Positions 25,357 through 33,693 of a DNA stretch of 64,000 nt are shown here, piece after piece. Origin of the DNA: Hansschlegelia beijingensis (lineage in GTDB: Bacteria > Pseudomonadota > Alphaproteobacteria > Rhizobiales > Methylopilaceae); the NCBI RefSeq assembly GCF_014196425.1, contig NZ_JACIDR010000001.1, forward strand, positions 1,291,880-1,355,879, given 5' to 3'. The notes under the pieces are model-generated. The model made no database searches. It saw nothing but the letters and a program-made list of their open reading frames with translations, and had not been told where the DNA came from. Made by a program: the position numbers and the translations under genes. Numbering within the stretch: position 1 is the first letter of the stretch; every line of letters starts with the position of its first letter.

Positions 25357-26139
25357 CTACGTGGTCGGCACGGTTCCGCCGTCGATCGTGTATTCGGCGC
25401 CCGTGATCGCTCCGGCGCGTGGCGATGCGAGGAAAGTGATCAGGTCAGCCACCTCCCGCGGCCTTGCCGGCCGCCCCAGCGGGATGCCGCCGAGCGCGTC
25501 CATGATGATCTTCTTGCCGCCCTCGTAGTCGACCCCGGCGTCCGCGGCGAGCCGCTCCGCCAGCGCGACCGCCGCTTCCGTCTCGACCCAGCCGGGCGAC
25601 ACCCGCACCACGCGCACGCCCTTGGGCGTGACTTCCTTGGACAGGCTCTTGCTGTAGGTCGAAAGCGCCGCCTTCGCGGCGGCGTAGGCGGTCGTGGCGT
25701 CGGGCAGCGGAAGCACGTTCTGGATGGAGGTGACGTGGATGACCACGCCTGACCCCTGCTCCAGCATCGACGGCAGCAGGGCGCGGTCCAGCCGGACGGC
25801 CGGCATGAGGTTCTGGTTGAGCTCCCTCTCCCACTCCGCGTCGGAGAGCGCCGCGAAGCCGCCGCCGGGCGCGCTTGAGCCCCCGACCACATTGACGAGA
25901 ATGTCGATCCCGCCGAGGCGTGCGAGCGCCGCCGCGGCGAGATCGGCGCAGCCCTGCGCCGACGTCAGGTCGGCGGCGACATAGAAAACGCCGGCCTCGC
26001 GCTGCTCGGGCGCATTCCGCGCCGCCGCCGCCACCCGGACGCCCGCGTCCCGCAGGTTGCGGACCACCGCCGCTCCGACGCCCTTGGTGCCGCCCGTGAC
26101 GAGCGCGCGCTTGCCCACCAGGCCAAGATCAAAGTTCAT
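25357..26139 (-). CDS. SDR family oxidoreductase
   Basis: A 260-residue classical short-chain dehydrogenase/reductase. The cofactor loop is [16 protein letters not shown] near residues 14-29, NVVGG follows as the NNAG equivalent, and the catalytic set is Ser in HVTSIQN with the Y-x-x-x-K in [10 protein letters not shown]. The C-terminal [13 protein letters not shown] is the usual family ending. It reduces or oxidises a carbonyl/alcohol with NAD(P)(H); the substrate is unknown. It lies 129 bases downstream of a GMC alcohol oxidoreductase on the same strand, so the two may form a small catabolic unit that acts on an alcohol. Confidence 0.9.
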   Translation of the reverse strand: MNFDLGLVGKRALVTGGTKGVGAAVVRNLRDAGVRVAAAARNAPEQREAGVFYVAADLTSAQGCADLAAAALARLGGIDILVNVVGGSSAPGGGFAALSDAEWERELNQNLMPAVRLDRALLPSMLEQGSGVVIHVTSIQNVLPLPDATTAYAAAKAALSTYSKSLSKEVTPKGVRVVRVSPGWVETEAAVALAERLAADAGVDYEGGKKIIMDALGGIPLGRPARPREVADLITFLASPRAGAITGAEYTIDGGTVPTT

Positions 26140-26268
26140 CGCAGTCTCCAGCTGAGAGATTGACGCAGCGCGTCCCGGCGCTGCGGCGCCGGGACGTTTG
26201 GCGACCCCTGCTCCGCCGCGCCCGCGCGGGACGAGGCCGAAGGGACCGGTGAGTTTGGCTGGCGCGGC

Positions 26269-27888
26269 TCAGACGCCGTGCGCTGCGCGGATCATCCGCG
26301 CCGCGCGCTCGCCGATGATCGCGCAGGGCGCCTGGGTGTTTCCGGTCGTGACGCGCGGCATGATGGAGGCGTCGGCGACGCGGAGCCCCTGGACGCCATA
26401 GACCTCGAGCGCCCCGTTCACGACGGACATGGCGTCCCGGCCCATCCTGGCGGTGCAGCTCTGGTGCCAGTAGGTCACCGCCGCCTCGCGCACGAACTGC
26501 TTCATGGCGCCGTTCGAGAGCGGGCCGGGCACAGCCTCCCGCGTGACGAAGGGCTGGAAGGCCCTGGCGGCGCCGAGCTCCCGGCAGAGTTCGACGCATC
26601 GGATCGCCGTCTCCATGTCCGCGGGATCGGACAAGGCGTTGGCGTCGATCGTGATCGGCGTCGCGGGATCCGCGCCGGTGAGGCGGACCCGGCCGGAGCT
26701 TGATGGCTGAGCGAGCCCGGCGAACATCGTCCAGCCGTGCGCAGGAGCGCCGCGCGCGGCTGTCCGGTCGCTCGGAACCGGAAACTCAACCTGGCAGAAC
26801 AGCAGGTCGGGCCTCTCCATGTCGGGGCGGCTCTTCCAGTAGAGCGTCGCCTCGCTGCCGCCGTTCCGGGGAGCCAACGGCTCGCGGTACTCCCAGATGC
26901 AGCCGAACGACAGGTGGTCCTGCAGATTTTGTCCGACTCCCGGCAGGTGCTGTTTGACGGCTATGTCGAAGCGTCCGAGCTCCGCCTCGTCGCCGACGCC
27001 GGAGTGCATGAGCACCTTGGGCGTGTGCATGGCGCCAAGCGACAGGATGACCTCCAGGCGGCAATGGACAGTCGTGACCGCGCCGTCGCGCAGGATCTCG
27101 ACGCCGGTGGCCCGGCCGCCTTCGATCACCACGCGGCGCACGGTGGCGTGCGTGGCGACGGTGAGGTTCGGCCGATCCAGCCAGGGATGCACATAGGCGC
27201 GGAACAGCGAGTGGCGGCGGCCCTCGCGAACCAGGACGTCCGAGATCGCCGCGCCTCCGGGCCCCTCCATCATCGCCCCGTTGGGATGATCGAAGGTCGG
27301 GACGCCGAGCTCCGCTGCCGCGTCCAGCATCGCAGTCGCGATCGGGCTCGGGTCAGGCGCGGGCTGCACCCAGACCGGGCCCGACGTTCCGCGGTAGCGC
27401 GGGTCGGGCGTTCCCCGCCAGCTCTCGATGTCGCGGTAGATGCCGAGCACGGAGTCGTAGCTCCAGCCCTCCTCCCCCGCCTCGGCCGCGAAGAAATCCC
27501 AGTCGCTGCGGTGGCCACGCGCCCAGACCATGACGTTGATGCTGGAGCCGCCGCCGAGCCCCTTTCCCATCGACATGGGAAGCGAGCGGCCGTCGAGATG
27601 CCGATTGGGCTCAGCCTGGAAGCCCCAGTCCCGTTCGCTTCCGAGATTGGCCGGCCACAGGGAGGGGTCGAGAACCGCTTCCGCCTCGTCGCCGCCGCCG
27701 GCCTCGATCAGCAGGACGCTGACGTCGGGGTTCTGCGACAGCCTGCCGGCGACCACGGAGCCGGACGAGCCCGCGCCGCAGACGATGAAGTCATAGGCCG
27801 GCTTGAGGTTCGCGGTCCGCTCCGCCTGAACCCGGGACGCGCGCCGGGCGGAGTCATCGGCCTCGTCGAGAGAGGCGTTCGTCGTCAT
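26269..27888 (-). CDS. GMC family oxidoreductase (choline dehydrogenase-like)
   Basis: A 539-residue FAD enzyme of the glucose-methanol-choline family. The dinucleotide fold VCGAGSSGSVVAGRLSQ lies near residues 35-51, followed by the GMC signatures GKGLGGGSSINVMVWARG and LSLGAMHTPKVLMHSGVG. The catalytic His is in YWHQSCTARMG and the second conserved pair in VTTGNTQAP near the C-terminus. It oxidises a primary alcohol to an aldehyde; choline or long-chain alcohols are possible. I chose ATG 27888 over an ATG 24 bases upstream because the latter has no ribosome-binding site. No betB or betI homologue is adjacent, so the BetA label would be unsafe. Confidence 0.92.
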   Translation of the reverse strand: MTTNASLDEADDSARRASRVQAERTANLKPAYDFIVCGAGSSGSVVAGRLSQNPDVSVLLIEAGGGDEAEAVLDPSLWPANLGSERDWGFQAEPNRHLDGRSLPMSMGKGLGGGSSINVMVWARGHRSDWDFFAAEAGEEGWSYDSVLGIYRDIESWRGTPDPRYRGTSGPVWVQPAPDPSPIATAMLDAAAELGVPTFDHPNGAMMEGPGGAAISDVLVREGRRHSLFRAYVHPWLDRPNLTVATHATVRRVVIEGGRATGVEILRDGAVTTVHCRLEVILSLGAMHTPKVLMHSGVGDEAELGRFDIAVKQHLPGVGQNLQDHLSFGCIWEYREPLAPRNGGSEATLYWKSRPDMERPDLLFCQVEFPVPSDRTAARGAPAHGWTMFAGLAQPSSSGRVRLTGADPATPITIDANALSDPADMETAIRCVELCRELGAARAFQPFVTREAVPGPLSNGAMKQFVREAAVTYWHQSCTARMGRDAMSVVNGALEVYGVQGLRVADASIMPRVTTGNTQAPCAIIGERAARMIRAAHGV

Positions 27889-28004
27889 CGTCTTGTTCCG
27901 ATCTCGCAACATTGCATGGCTTCGCAGGCCCGGACCCGAAGGCCCGGGCTCGTCGTGCTCTCCAGGCGGCTGGGGTCTGCCGGTCTCCGACAGGACCGGG
28001 CCGG

Positions 28005-28805
28005 CTACCGCGTCTGGGCGGAGAGCCGCCGGGCGGCCTCGTCGATCACGTCGGCGACGGCCCTGGGCTGGGTCATGAAGACGGCATGGCTCGCCGCGAC
28101 CTCGGTCACGGTCGCCCCGATGCGCGTGGCCATGGCCTTGAGCATCCGCTGGTCGAAGGCCTTGTCCTCGGTGGCGATCACGGCCCAGCTGGGCTTCGTC
28201 CGCCAGGCGGCGGTCTCAAGCTTCGTCGCGAATGAGGACATGTTGATCGGGACCTGGGAGTCCCGCAGGAACGCCACTTCCGCATCGCTCGCGTCATTGG
28301 CGAAACCAGCCTTGAACGCCTGCGGCTTGACGAAGCCGTAGCCGTCCGGCGTCGTCTCGATGACGAACTCGGGCGGCGTGACGTAGCCCTCATACTGCTG
28401 GGCGGTGGTCTCTCCCGCGTCGGGAGACAGGGCGGAAACATAGACTAGGCCCGCGACCTTCGGGTGCGCGCCCGCCTCGGTGATCACCGTCCCGCCCCAG
28501 GAATGTCCGACGAGAATGGCCGGGCTGTTCTGCCTACCCAGAACGCGCGTGGTCGCAGCGACGTCGTCAACCAGCGAGGTCAGCGGGTTCTGGACGATCG
28601 ACACGCGATAGCCGCGTGCGGTCAGCTCGTCGTAAACGCCGCGCCAGCCCGAGCCATCGGCGAACGCGCCGTGCACGAGCACGACGCTCCGGACCGCCTG
28701 CGTGTCTGGAATGGGCTGCAAGGGACCCGCATGGGCATAGCTCATGAGACCGCTGGCGGTGGCCGCGGCGGCGATGGTGCGAATGGTGTTGATCACGGCG
28801 CTCAT
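28005..28805 (-). CDS. Secreted alpha/beta hydrolase
   Basis: A 266-residue alpha/beta-hydrolase with an N-terminal signal peptide (about 1-26, ending SYAHAG). The oxyanion region is VLVHGAFADGSGW, the nucleophile elbow is VGHSWGG, and the catalytic His lies in VAASHAVFMTQP near the C-terminus. Proteins like this are often annotated as EstC-like or haloperoxidase-type hydrolases; the substrate is unknown. The ATG at 28805 is chosen because it starts the signal peptide; upstream in-frame residues are non-coding in character. It is divergent from an Lrp-type regulator with a 130-base spacer, so Lrp control of this gene is plausible. Confidence 0.87.
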   Translation of the reverse strand: MSAVINTIRTIAAAATASGLMSYAHAGPLQPIPDTQAVRSVVLVHGAFADGSGWRGVYDELTARGYRVSIVQNPLTSLVDDVAATTRVLGRQNSPAILVGHSWGGTVITEAGAHPKVAGLVYVSALSPDAGETTAQQYEGYVTPPEFVIETTPDGYGFVKPQAFKAGFANDASDAEVAFLRDSQVPINMSSFATKLETAAWRTKPSWAVIATEDKAFDQRMLKAMATRIGATVTEVAASHAVFMTQPRAVADVIDEAARRLSAQTR

Positions 28806-28935
28806 CCTATGGGTCGGAGCGCGGATACTAGAAAAACCTCGGTGGAATGTGCTTTCTAAGTTTGCCTGCAAATTTTCGACGTGGCTCAATTTGAGGAACG
28901 GATGTTGAAATGATCTCCCCGAAAAGACGCCTTCG

Positions 28936-29412
28936 ATGAGAGATTCTTCCGCCGAGGATCTCGACCGGACGGACGTGAAGATCTTGCGGGCCCTCCACGC
29001 GGACGGTCGGCTGACCAACGCCGAACTGGCGGCGCGCGTGGGCGTCAGCCCCGCCACCTGTCACCGCCGCACGCAGCGCCTGTTCGAGAAGGGCCACATC
29101 ACCGGGGTTCGCGCGGAGGTCGCTCCCGCTTCGGTCGGGCTGGGCGCCCTCGTGATGATCGGCGTCGTGCTCGACCGCTCCTCGCCCGACAGCCGCTACG
29201 CCTTCGAGGAGGCGGTGCTGAAGGTGAAGGAGATCCTCGACTGCATTCTGGTGGCGGGCGAGTTCGACTACTTCCTCAAGATCAGGGCCCGCGACATCGC
29301 CGACTTCAACAAGCTGCAGAGCCAGACCCTGATCGCCCTCCCTGGCGTGCAGAACACCCGAACCTTCTTCGTCATGAGGGAGGTCAAGGAGAACGGGCGG
29401 CTGCCGTTCTGA
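28936..29412 (+). CDS. Lrp/AsnC family transcriptional regulator
   Basis: A 158-residue Lrp/AsnC-type regulator. The N-terminal helix-turn-helix reads LDRTDVKILRALHADGRLTN, AELAARVGVSPATCHRR, then TQRLFEKGHITGV. The C-terminal RAM (ACT-like) ligand domain begins near LGALVMIGVVLDR and ends with LPGVQNTRTFFVMREVKE. Lrp proteins bind amino acids and assemble as octamers. It is transcribed away from the secreted alpha/beta hydrolase, the probable local target. ATG 28936 has little ribosome-binding sequence but gives the standard N-terminus. Confidence 0.93.
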   Translation: MRDSSAEDLDRTDVKILRALHADGRLTNAELAARVGVSPATCHRRTQRLFEKGHITGVRAEVAPASVGLGALVMIGVVLDRSSPDSRYAFEEAVLKVKEILDCILVAGEFDYFLKIRARDIADFNKLQSQTLIALPGVQNTRTFFVMREVKENGRLPF

Positions 29413-29652
29413 GGAGCCCAGCCGGGCCGCCGTCTTCGACGAGCGCCCGAGGCCAACAATGGCGACCACAAGCTTCGCCTGCGTCCCCGCGCCGCCGCGG
29501 AGACGCTGACCGAAACGAATGCGGCGCACTGTCCGATTACGCTGGCACAGAGGCCTGAGCTGAAAGATCGCCGCCCTTGAAAAAGCGCGCTCAGGTGGAC
29601 AATCGCCGTCCCAAGCCCCATTTACATAAATCTTGAGCAGAAAGGGTTGCGT

Positions 29653-29796
29653 ATGCAGGCGATCGAACAGGAAGGCCGCGAGGCTTTCGCCACCGGCGTC
29701 GACCTCCGGCGCTGTCCGTACAAGGACGTCGCTCGACGCGATGCGTGGTTGAAGGGCTGGGTAGACGCCCGGCGGGTGTCGAGGATGCCCGGCTGA
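29653..29796 (+). CDS. Rmf/CrpP-like small protein
   Basis: A 47-residue ORF starting at ATG 29653 with AGAAAGG upstream. The order E-G-x-x-A-F-x-x-G-V, then R-R-C-P-Y-K-D, then D-A-W-L-K-G-W matches the pattern I know from alphaproteobacterial Rmf/CrpP-fold proteins; ribosome modulation factor of E. coli has the same G-x-x-x-G, CPY and W-L-x-G-W spacing. Rmf dimerises ribosomes during stationary phase, whereas CrpP-like proteins have other proposed roles, so function stays open. A good terminator follows 25 bases after the stop, which supports a separate small transcript. The preceding 240 bases after the Lrp gene hold no other recognisable feature. Confidence 0.7.
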   Translation: MQAIEQEGREAFATGVDLRRCPYKDVARRDAWLKGWVDARRVSRMPG

Positions 29797-29820
29797 GCCA
29801 GGCTCCAGAATGATGCGCTA

Positions 29821-29845
29821 AGGCCCGCTCATCGCGGGCTTTTTC
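29821..29845 (+). terminator. Rho-independent terminator after the Rmf-like ORF
   Basis: GCCCGC (29823-29828) pairs with GCGGGC (29834-29839) around a 5-base loop, followed by TTTTT. A-G/T-T pairs extend the stem by two. It ends the small Rmf-like transcript, facing the convergent antiporter gene. Confidence 0.85.
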
Positions 29846-29952
29846 GTGTCTGGGCCTGACCACCGAAGCGCGACCCGCCTTGCGCTTGGCGCGGGGTCGG
29901 CGTCAGGCATGAAGCCTCATTGGGCCTCCCGTTGCCGCCGCCGCTCCTCCCG

Positions 29953-31731
29953 CTACGGCGGTCCGGCCTGCTGGGCCCGGATCGCGTTGCGATGTCTGGC
30001 CCGCTTCCCTTTCGGCCTGATCTCGTCGCGAAATTCGTCCCGCTGCTCATGAACCGAGGCGATGACGGCGCCCGTCGGAAGCCCCAGCTCCAGCAGGACC
30101 AGTTCGGAGAGGTGCAGGCTCGGCTCCACGTCCAACGGAACGGCGTCCGTCACACCGAGCCGATAGAGCCGCCTTGCGTCCGCCAGATCTCCTGCGAACG
30201 CGACGACGGGAAGCGTCTCGCTCTCCGCCCTGGCGCTCGCCACGATCGCTCTCGTGATCTCGCCCGACGCCGGCGTGACCACCAGCGCCAAGGCTGAGGC
30301 GACGTCGCATCGCCGGAGCATTTCGGCGTTCTTCGCGTCGCCGTAGAACACGCGGCTCTCCCCCTGTCGTCTTGCGCGTCTCACCACCCGGATGTCGTCG
30401 TCGATCGCGATGAAGGGCACGTCGTGCCGCGCGAGCATCCTGGCCACGACGGCGCCCTTCCGGCCATAGCCGGCGATCACCACGACCGGCTCCGCCACGT
30501 CCTCCGGCGGCCCGACTTCGACCTCCTTCCCGCCCTCGGTTCGGGCGGCGAAGCGCCCCCCGGCGGCGATCAGGAAGGGTATCGTCAGCATCGAGATGGT
30601 CACGGCCGCCGTCGCGGTCGCGGCGATATCGGGCAAAAGGATCTGTCCTGAGATCGCCGGGCTGAGCAGAACGAAGGCGAACTCGCCGCCGCCCGCCATG
30701 ATCAGGGCGGTTTCGGCCGATGCGGCGCGCGACAGGCCGAAGGCTCGCCCGCCGAGGAACACGATCACCACCTTGGCGGCGATCAGCGTCGCCGCGATCA
30801 GCAGCGTTTCGCCCAGCGCAGCGAAAACCCGTCCGAGGTCCAGTGTGGCCCCGACGGAGAGGAAGAACAGCCCGAGCAGCAGGCCCTTGAAGGGATCGAC
30901 CAGAGCTTCGATCTGGCGCCGGAACTCGGTCTCCGCGAGCAGCAGGCCCGCCACGAAGGCGCCCAGCGCCATCGACTGGCCGGCGGCGGCGGTGATGAAA
31001 GCGGTGCCCAGGATCACCAGCAGACAGGCCGCCATGAACAGTTCCGCGCTGCGGGCCGCGGCCACCCAGCCGAAGATCGGACGCAGCGCCAACCGACCGA
31101 ACAGGACGAGCGCGCCGACGGCGAGCACTCCGGGACCCAGCGTCTCGACCAGTCGCGGCCCGATCGGTCCTCCGGAGCTCAGCACCGAGACCATCAGCAG
31201 CAGCGGCGCGACCGAGAGGTCCTGGAACAGCAGGATGGAGAAGCTGTTGCGGCCCGCGACGCTCTGGAGCCGTCCCCTATCGGCGAGCGTCGGCAGGGCG
31301 ATCGCGGTGGAGGACAGCGACCCGGCGGCGCCGAGCACCACCGCGGACGCCGGCGGTTGGCCCAGAAGATAGGCGAGCAGCCCCAGGGCGACCGAGCAGG
31401 AGACCACCTGAAGAGCGCCGAAGCCGAACACCATCCGGCGCGCGAGCCAGAGGCGCTGCGCCGAGAGCTCGAGCCCCACCATAAACATCAGGAAGACGAC
31501 GCCGAGCTCCGCGAGAGCGCTGATGTCCTCCCCGTTGTTGATCGTGAGCGGACCGATCCACGGCGCCGCCTGCTCCAGGCTGCCGAGACCGAACGGGCCG
31601 AGCGCCAGACCGGCCAGCAGGAACCCGTGTACGGGGCTCAGCTCCAGTCGCTTGAACAGCGGCACCACGAGCCCGGCCACCGCGAGGAACACCAGGGTCT
31701 CGGAGTAGTAATGGCTGAAGTAGATCTCCAC
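29953..31731 (-). CDS. CPA2 family cation:proton antiporter with RCK/TrkA-N domain
   Basis: A 592-residue monovalent cation:proton antiporter-2 protein (KefB/KefC/YbaL type). Residues 1 to about 390 hold 12 or so membrane helices, including LFQDLSVAPLLLM and the conserved FVAGLLLAETEFR. A linker of charged residues leads to a TrkA-N (RCK) domain at about 405-520, with the nucleotide loop VIAGYGRKGAVVARML and IAIDDD as the acidic end of the Rossmann beta strand. Such proteins exchange K+ or Na+ for H+ and sense nucleotides or glutathione adducts. The C-terminal Lys/Arg-rich tail is short. No kefF/kefG quinone-reductase partner is nearby. Confidence 0.92.
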   Translation of the reverse strand: MEIYFSHYYSETLVFLAVAGLVVPLFKRLELSPVHGFLLAGLALGPFGLGSLEQAAPWIGPLTINNGEDISALAELGVVFLMFMVGLELSAQRLWLARRMVFGFGALQVVSCSVALGLLAYLLGQPPASAVVLGAAGSLSSTAIALPTLADRGRLQSVAGRNSFSILLFQDLSVAPLLLMVSVLSSGGPIGPRLVETLGPGVLAVGALVLFGRLALRPIFGWVAAARSAELFMAACLLVILGTAFITAAAGQSMALGAFVAGLLLAETEFRRQIEALVDPFKGLLLGLFFLSVGATLDLGRVFAALGETLLIAATLIAAKVVIVFLGGRAFGLSRAASAETALIMAGGGEFAFVLLSPAISGQILLPDIAATATAAVTISMLTIPFLIAAGGRFAARTEGGKEVEVGPPEDVAEPVVVIAGYGRKGAVVARMLARHDVPFIAIDDDIRVVRRARRQGESRVFYGDAKNAEMLRRCDVASALALVVTPASGEITRAIVASARAESETLPVVAFAGDLADARRLYRLGVTDAVPLDVEPSLHLSELVLLELGLPTGAVIASVHEQRDEFRDEIRPKGKRARHRNAIRAQQAGPP

Positions 31732-31900
31732 GGCTCTCCCCGCCCCTCACCCACGCGCGTTATAGCGGGCGCGCGCGGCGGCCGCGATCAGGACACGTCC
31801 TGCGCTCGCATGAAGATCCGAATTGCCTGATACGCTGACCTTCGAAGGTGATTCACGGCGGTGGGGCGGGGGCTCATGTTCGATCGAGGCGACGCCCAAG

Positions 31901-32743
31901 ATGGCTGAACCGGAACTGGCGCTCGATCCGATCTTCCTGCTCGGCGCCGGGCGCTGCGGGTCCACCTTCCAGCAGGTCAGACTGTGCGAGACTGGAAACG
32001 TCTGGATCTGGGGCGAGCATAGCGGCGTCCTGGCCGGGCTGTTCCGCTGGGGTGGAGAAGCCGCGAACAACAGGCAGCTCACGAAATACGTCTATCCGCG
32101 CGAGCCGGTGAGCTCGGCCGAGGAGATCGAGACGCTCCAGCATGACGGCCGCGGCATGGCGTGGATGAACGGCTTCCGCAGGCCGGACCTGATGGCCGCG
32201 CAGCGCGCGCTGGTGCTGGAGCTGTTCGCGAAGCGCCTGCCCCCCGGCAAGACGCGCTGGGGCTTCAAGGAAATCCGCTATGGGCCGGCCGATCGCGTGC
32301 CGCTCAACCTGCTGCGGATGTTTCCCGCGGGCAGGATCGTGCACACCGTCCGGGCGCCGTTCGCGTCGATCGAGAGCGCGATCGTCGCATGGGAGCTGCC
32401 GACGGTGGTCGCGCTGGTGGAGCAGAACGACCAGGCTGCGCTGGACGCGCTCTACCTGAAGCATCTCGACCGCTGGAACGGGATCACCGGATATCTGCTC
32501 GACCTGCAGGAGCGCTGGCCGAGGAAGGTTCGCACGTCGCGCATCGAGCATTACGAGGACGAGCGCCGGGAGCTGTTCGCCTTCCTCTCGCTGGAGGCGC
32601 CGACCGGCTCCGCCGGGGCGCGCATCTTCAGCAAGGCCGACACGGCGGGCGGCTACCCGGGAATCGCGCGGGCCTTCGCGGAGCGGCGGGAGCGGTTCGA
32701 AGCGCGCGTGGCGGCGAACGCCGGCCGCGCCGGCTACGGCTAG
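31901..32743 (+). CDS. Sulfotransferase-like protein
   Basis: A 280-residue protein with sulfotransferase-fold signatures. The 5'-phosphosulfate loop is FLLGAGRCGSTFQQ near residues 12-25, and the 3'-phosphate region is IVHTVRAPFASIESAI near 145-160, with the R-x7-S spacing expected for PAPS binding. This implies transfer of sulfate from PAPS to a sugar or other hydroxyl. I chose ATG 31901, with GAGGCGA upstream, because the P-loop then falls at the usual distance from the N-terminus; a TTG at 31823 would add 26 atypical residues. It converges on the pyruvyltransferase-like gene, with the two stop codons overlapping. The substrate is unknown. Confidence 0.75.
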   Translation: MAEPELALDPIFLLGAGRCGSTFQQVRLCETGNVWIWGEHSGVLAGLFRWGGEAANNRQLTKYVYPREPVSSAEEIETLQHDGRGMAWMNGFRRPDLMAAQRALVLELFAKRLPPGKTRWGFKEIRYGPADRVPLNLLRMFPAGRIVHTVRAPFASIESAIVAWELPTVVALVEQNDQAALDALYLKHLDRWNGITGYLLDLQERWPRKVRTSRIEHYEDERRELFAFLSLEAPTGSAGARIFSKADTAGGYPGIARAFAERRERFEARVAANAGRAGYG

Positions 32744-33693
32744 GCGACAGGCCGAGCGGCTGCGGCGAGGTTGGGCCGGGCCGCAGGCTGGCGCGGCAAG
32801 AGCCCTGCGCCATCGAGGCCCTGCCGGACCTGCTCGACGAGCCTCGCCCGCACGGGCCCAATGTCGACCGGGCGCGGCGCCCAGTCGATCCGCGCGAAGT
32901 CCTCGGGCAGATAGACCGGCGTCAGTTCGCGCAGGAAGCTGAAGCGCGCGTCGTCGGTCGCGCGGGCGATCACCACGGGGACGCCGGAGGCGATGCACGG
33001 CGTCGCGGCGTGGTGCAGCGGCGTGATCACCAGAGAAGCGGATCTGCGATAGGTCCGCAGAAGGTGGGCGGCGTGGCGCTCGGCGTCGGCTCGCCCCGCC
33101 GCGTCAAGCGGAAACCGGTGCACGTGCTTGCGCTGGGACACGAAGTCGAGATTGGCGAACAGCTCTCGGGGCGCGTGCGGCAGCACCTCCGACGGCAGCC
33201 GACCCGCCTTGGCGCCGTAGACCACGAAGGTCTTGCCGGCCTCCGGCTCAGCCTCTCGCGGCGGCAGCGCCAGCGTGAGGCAGCCGGTCACGAAGGCGTC
33301 GACGCCATGCGCGCGCAGCGTCTCAGCGGTGGCGCTGTCCCGGCAGCCGATCGGCTGGAAGCGGGCGAGATGGTCGCGGAAACGCTCGATGACGGATGCG
33401 CGCGCCTGGAACCCGACAAACAGCGGCGTGATCGCCTCCGGCAGCGGAAAGCACCAGTCGTAGAAGCAGCCGTTCATCGGCAGCAGGACGGGCGGCCCCG
33501 CATAGGCGGCGATGGTGTCGCGATCGATCGCGACGATCTCCGCCTCCGGCGCCCCGAGCTGCTTGTAGACGCTGCGGATCGCGAGCGTCTGCATGAAGTC
33601 GCCGAGGTTCACGGAATAGACGCCGCGACGCTTCATCGCCCGCGCGAACCCGGCGAAGTTCGCATAGCTGAAGGTCAGCACGCCGCATTTCAT
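32740..33693 (-). CDS. Polysaccharide pyruvyl transferase family protein
   Basis: A 317-residue protein resembling the polysaccharide pyruvyl transferase family (WcaK/CsaB, PF04230). Consistent features are an early Gly-Asp turn in SVNLGDFMQTLAIRSVYKQLG, a middle block CRDSATAETLRAHGVDAFVTGC, where the R-D-x-x-T pattern typical of the family is clear, and ITPLHHAATPCIASGVPVV near residue 225, equivalent to the R.H..i.A...G.P block. These enzymes add ketal-linked pyruvate to surface sugars from phosphoenolpyruvate, although some family members do other chemistry. It overlaps by one base the upstream TPR-GT29-like gene, so they are co-transcribed. Confidence 0.8.
   Translation of the reverse strand: MKCGVLTFSYANFAGFARAMKRRGVYSVNLGDFMQTLAIRSVYKQLGAPEAEIVAIDRDTIAAYAGPPVLLPMNGCFYDWCFPLPEAITPLFVGFQARASVIERFRDHLARFQPIGCRDSATAETLRAHGVDAFVTGCLTLALPPREAEPEAGKTFVVYGAKAGRLPSEVLPHAPRELFANLDFVSQRKHVHRFPLDAAGRADAERHAAHLLRTYRRSASLVITPLHHAATPCIASGVPVVIARATDDARFSFLRELTPVYLPEDFARIDWAPRPVDIGPVRARLVEQVRQGLDGAGLLPRQPAARPNLAAAARPVA

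Noticed and set aside
21448..27000. Attachment-site duplicate of the tRNA 3' end
   Set aside because: The T-arm/acceptor end sequence was not found again downstream, and no integrase gene is present.
26269..27888. Assignment as betA (choline dehydrogenase)
   Set aside because: GMC motifs are shared by many alcohol oxidoreductases, and no betB, betI or choline transporter gene is nearby.
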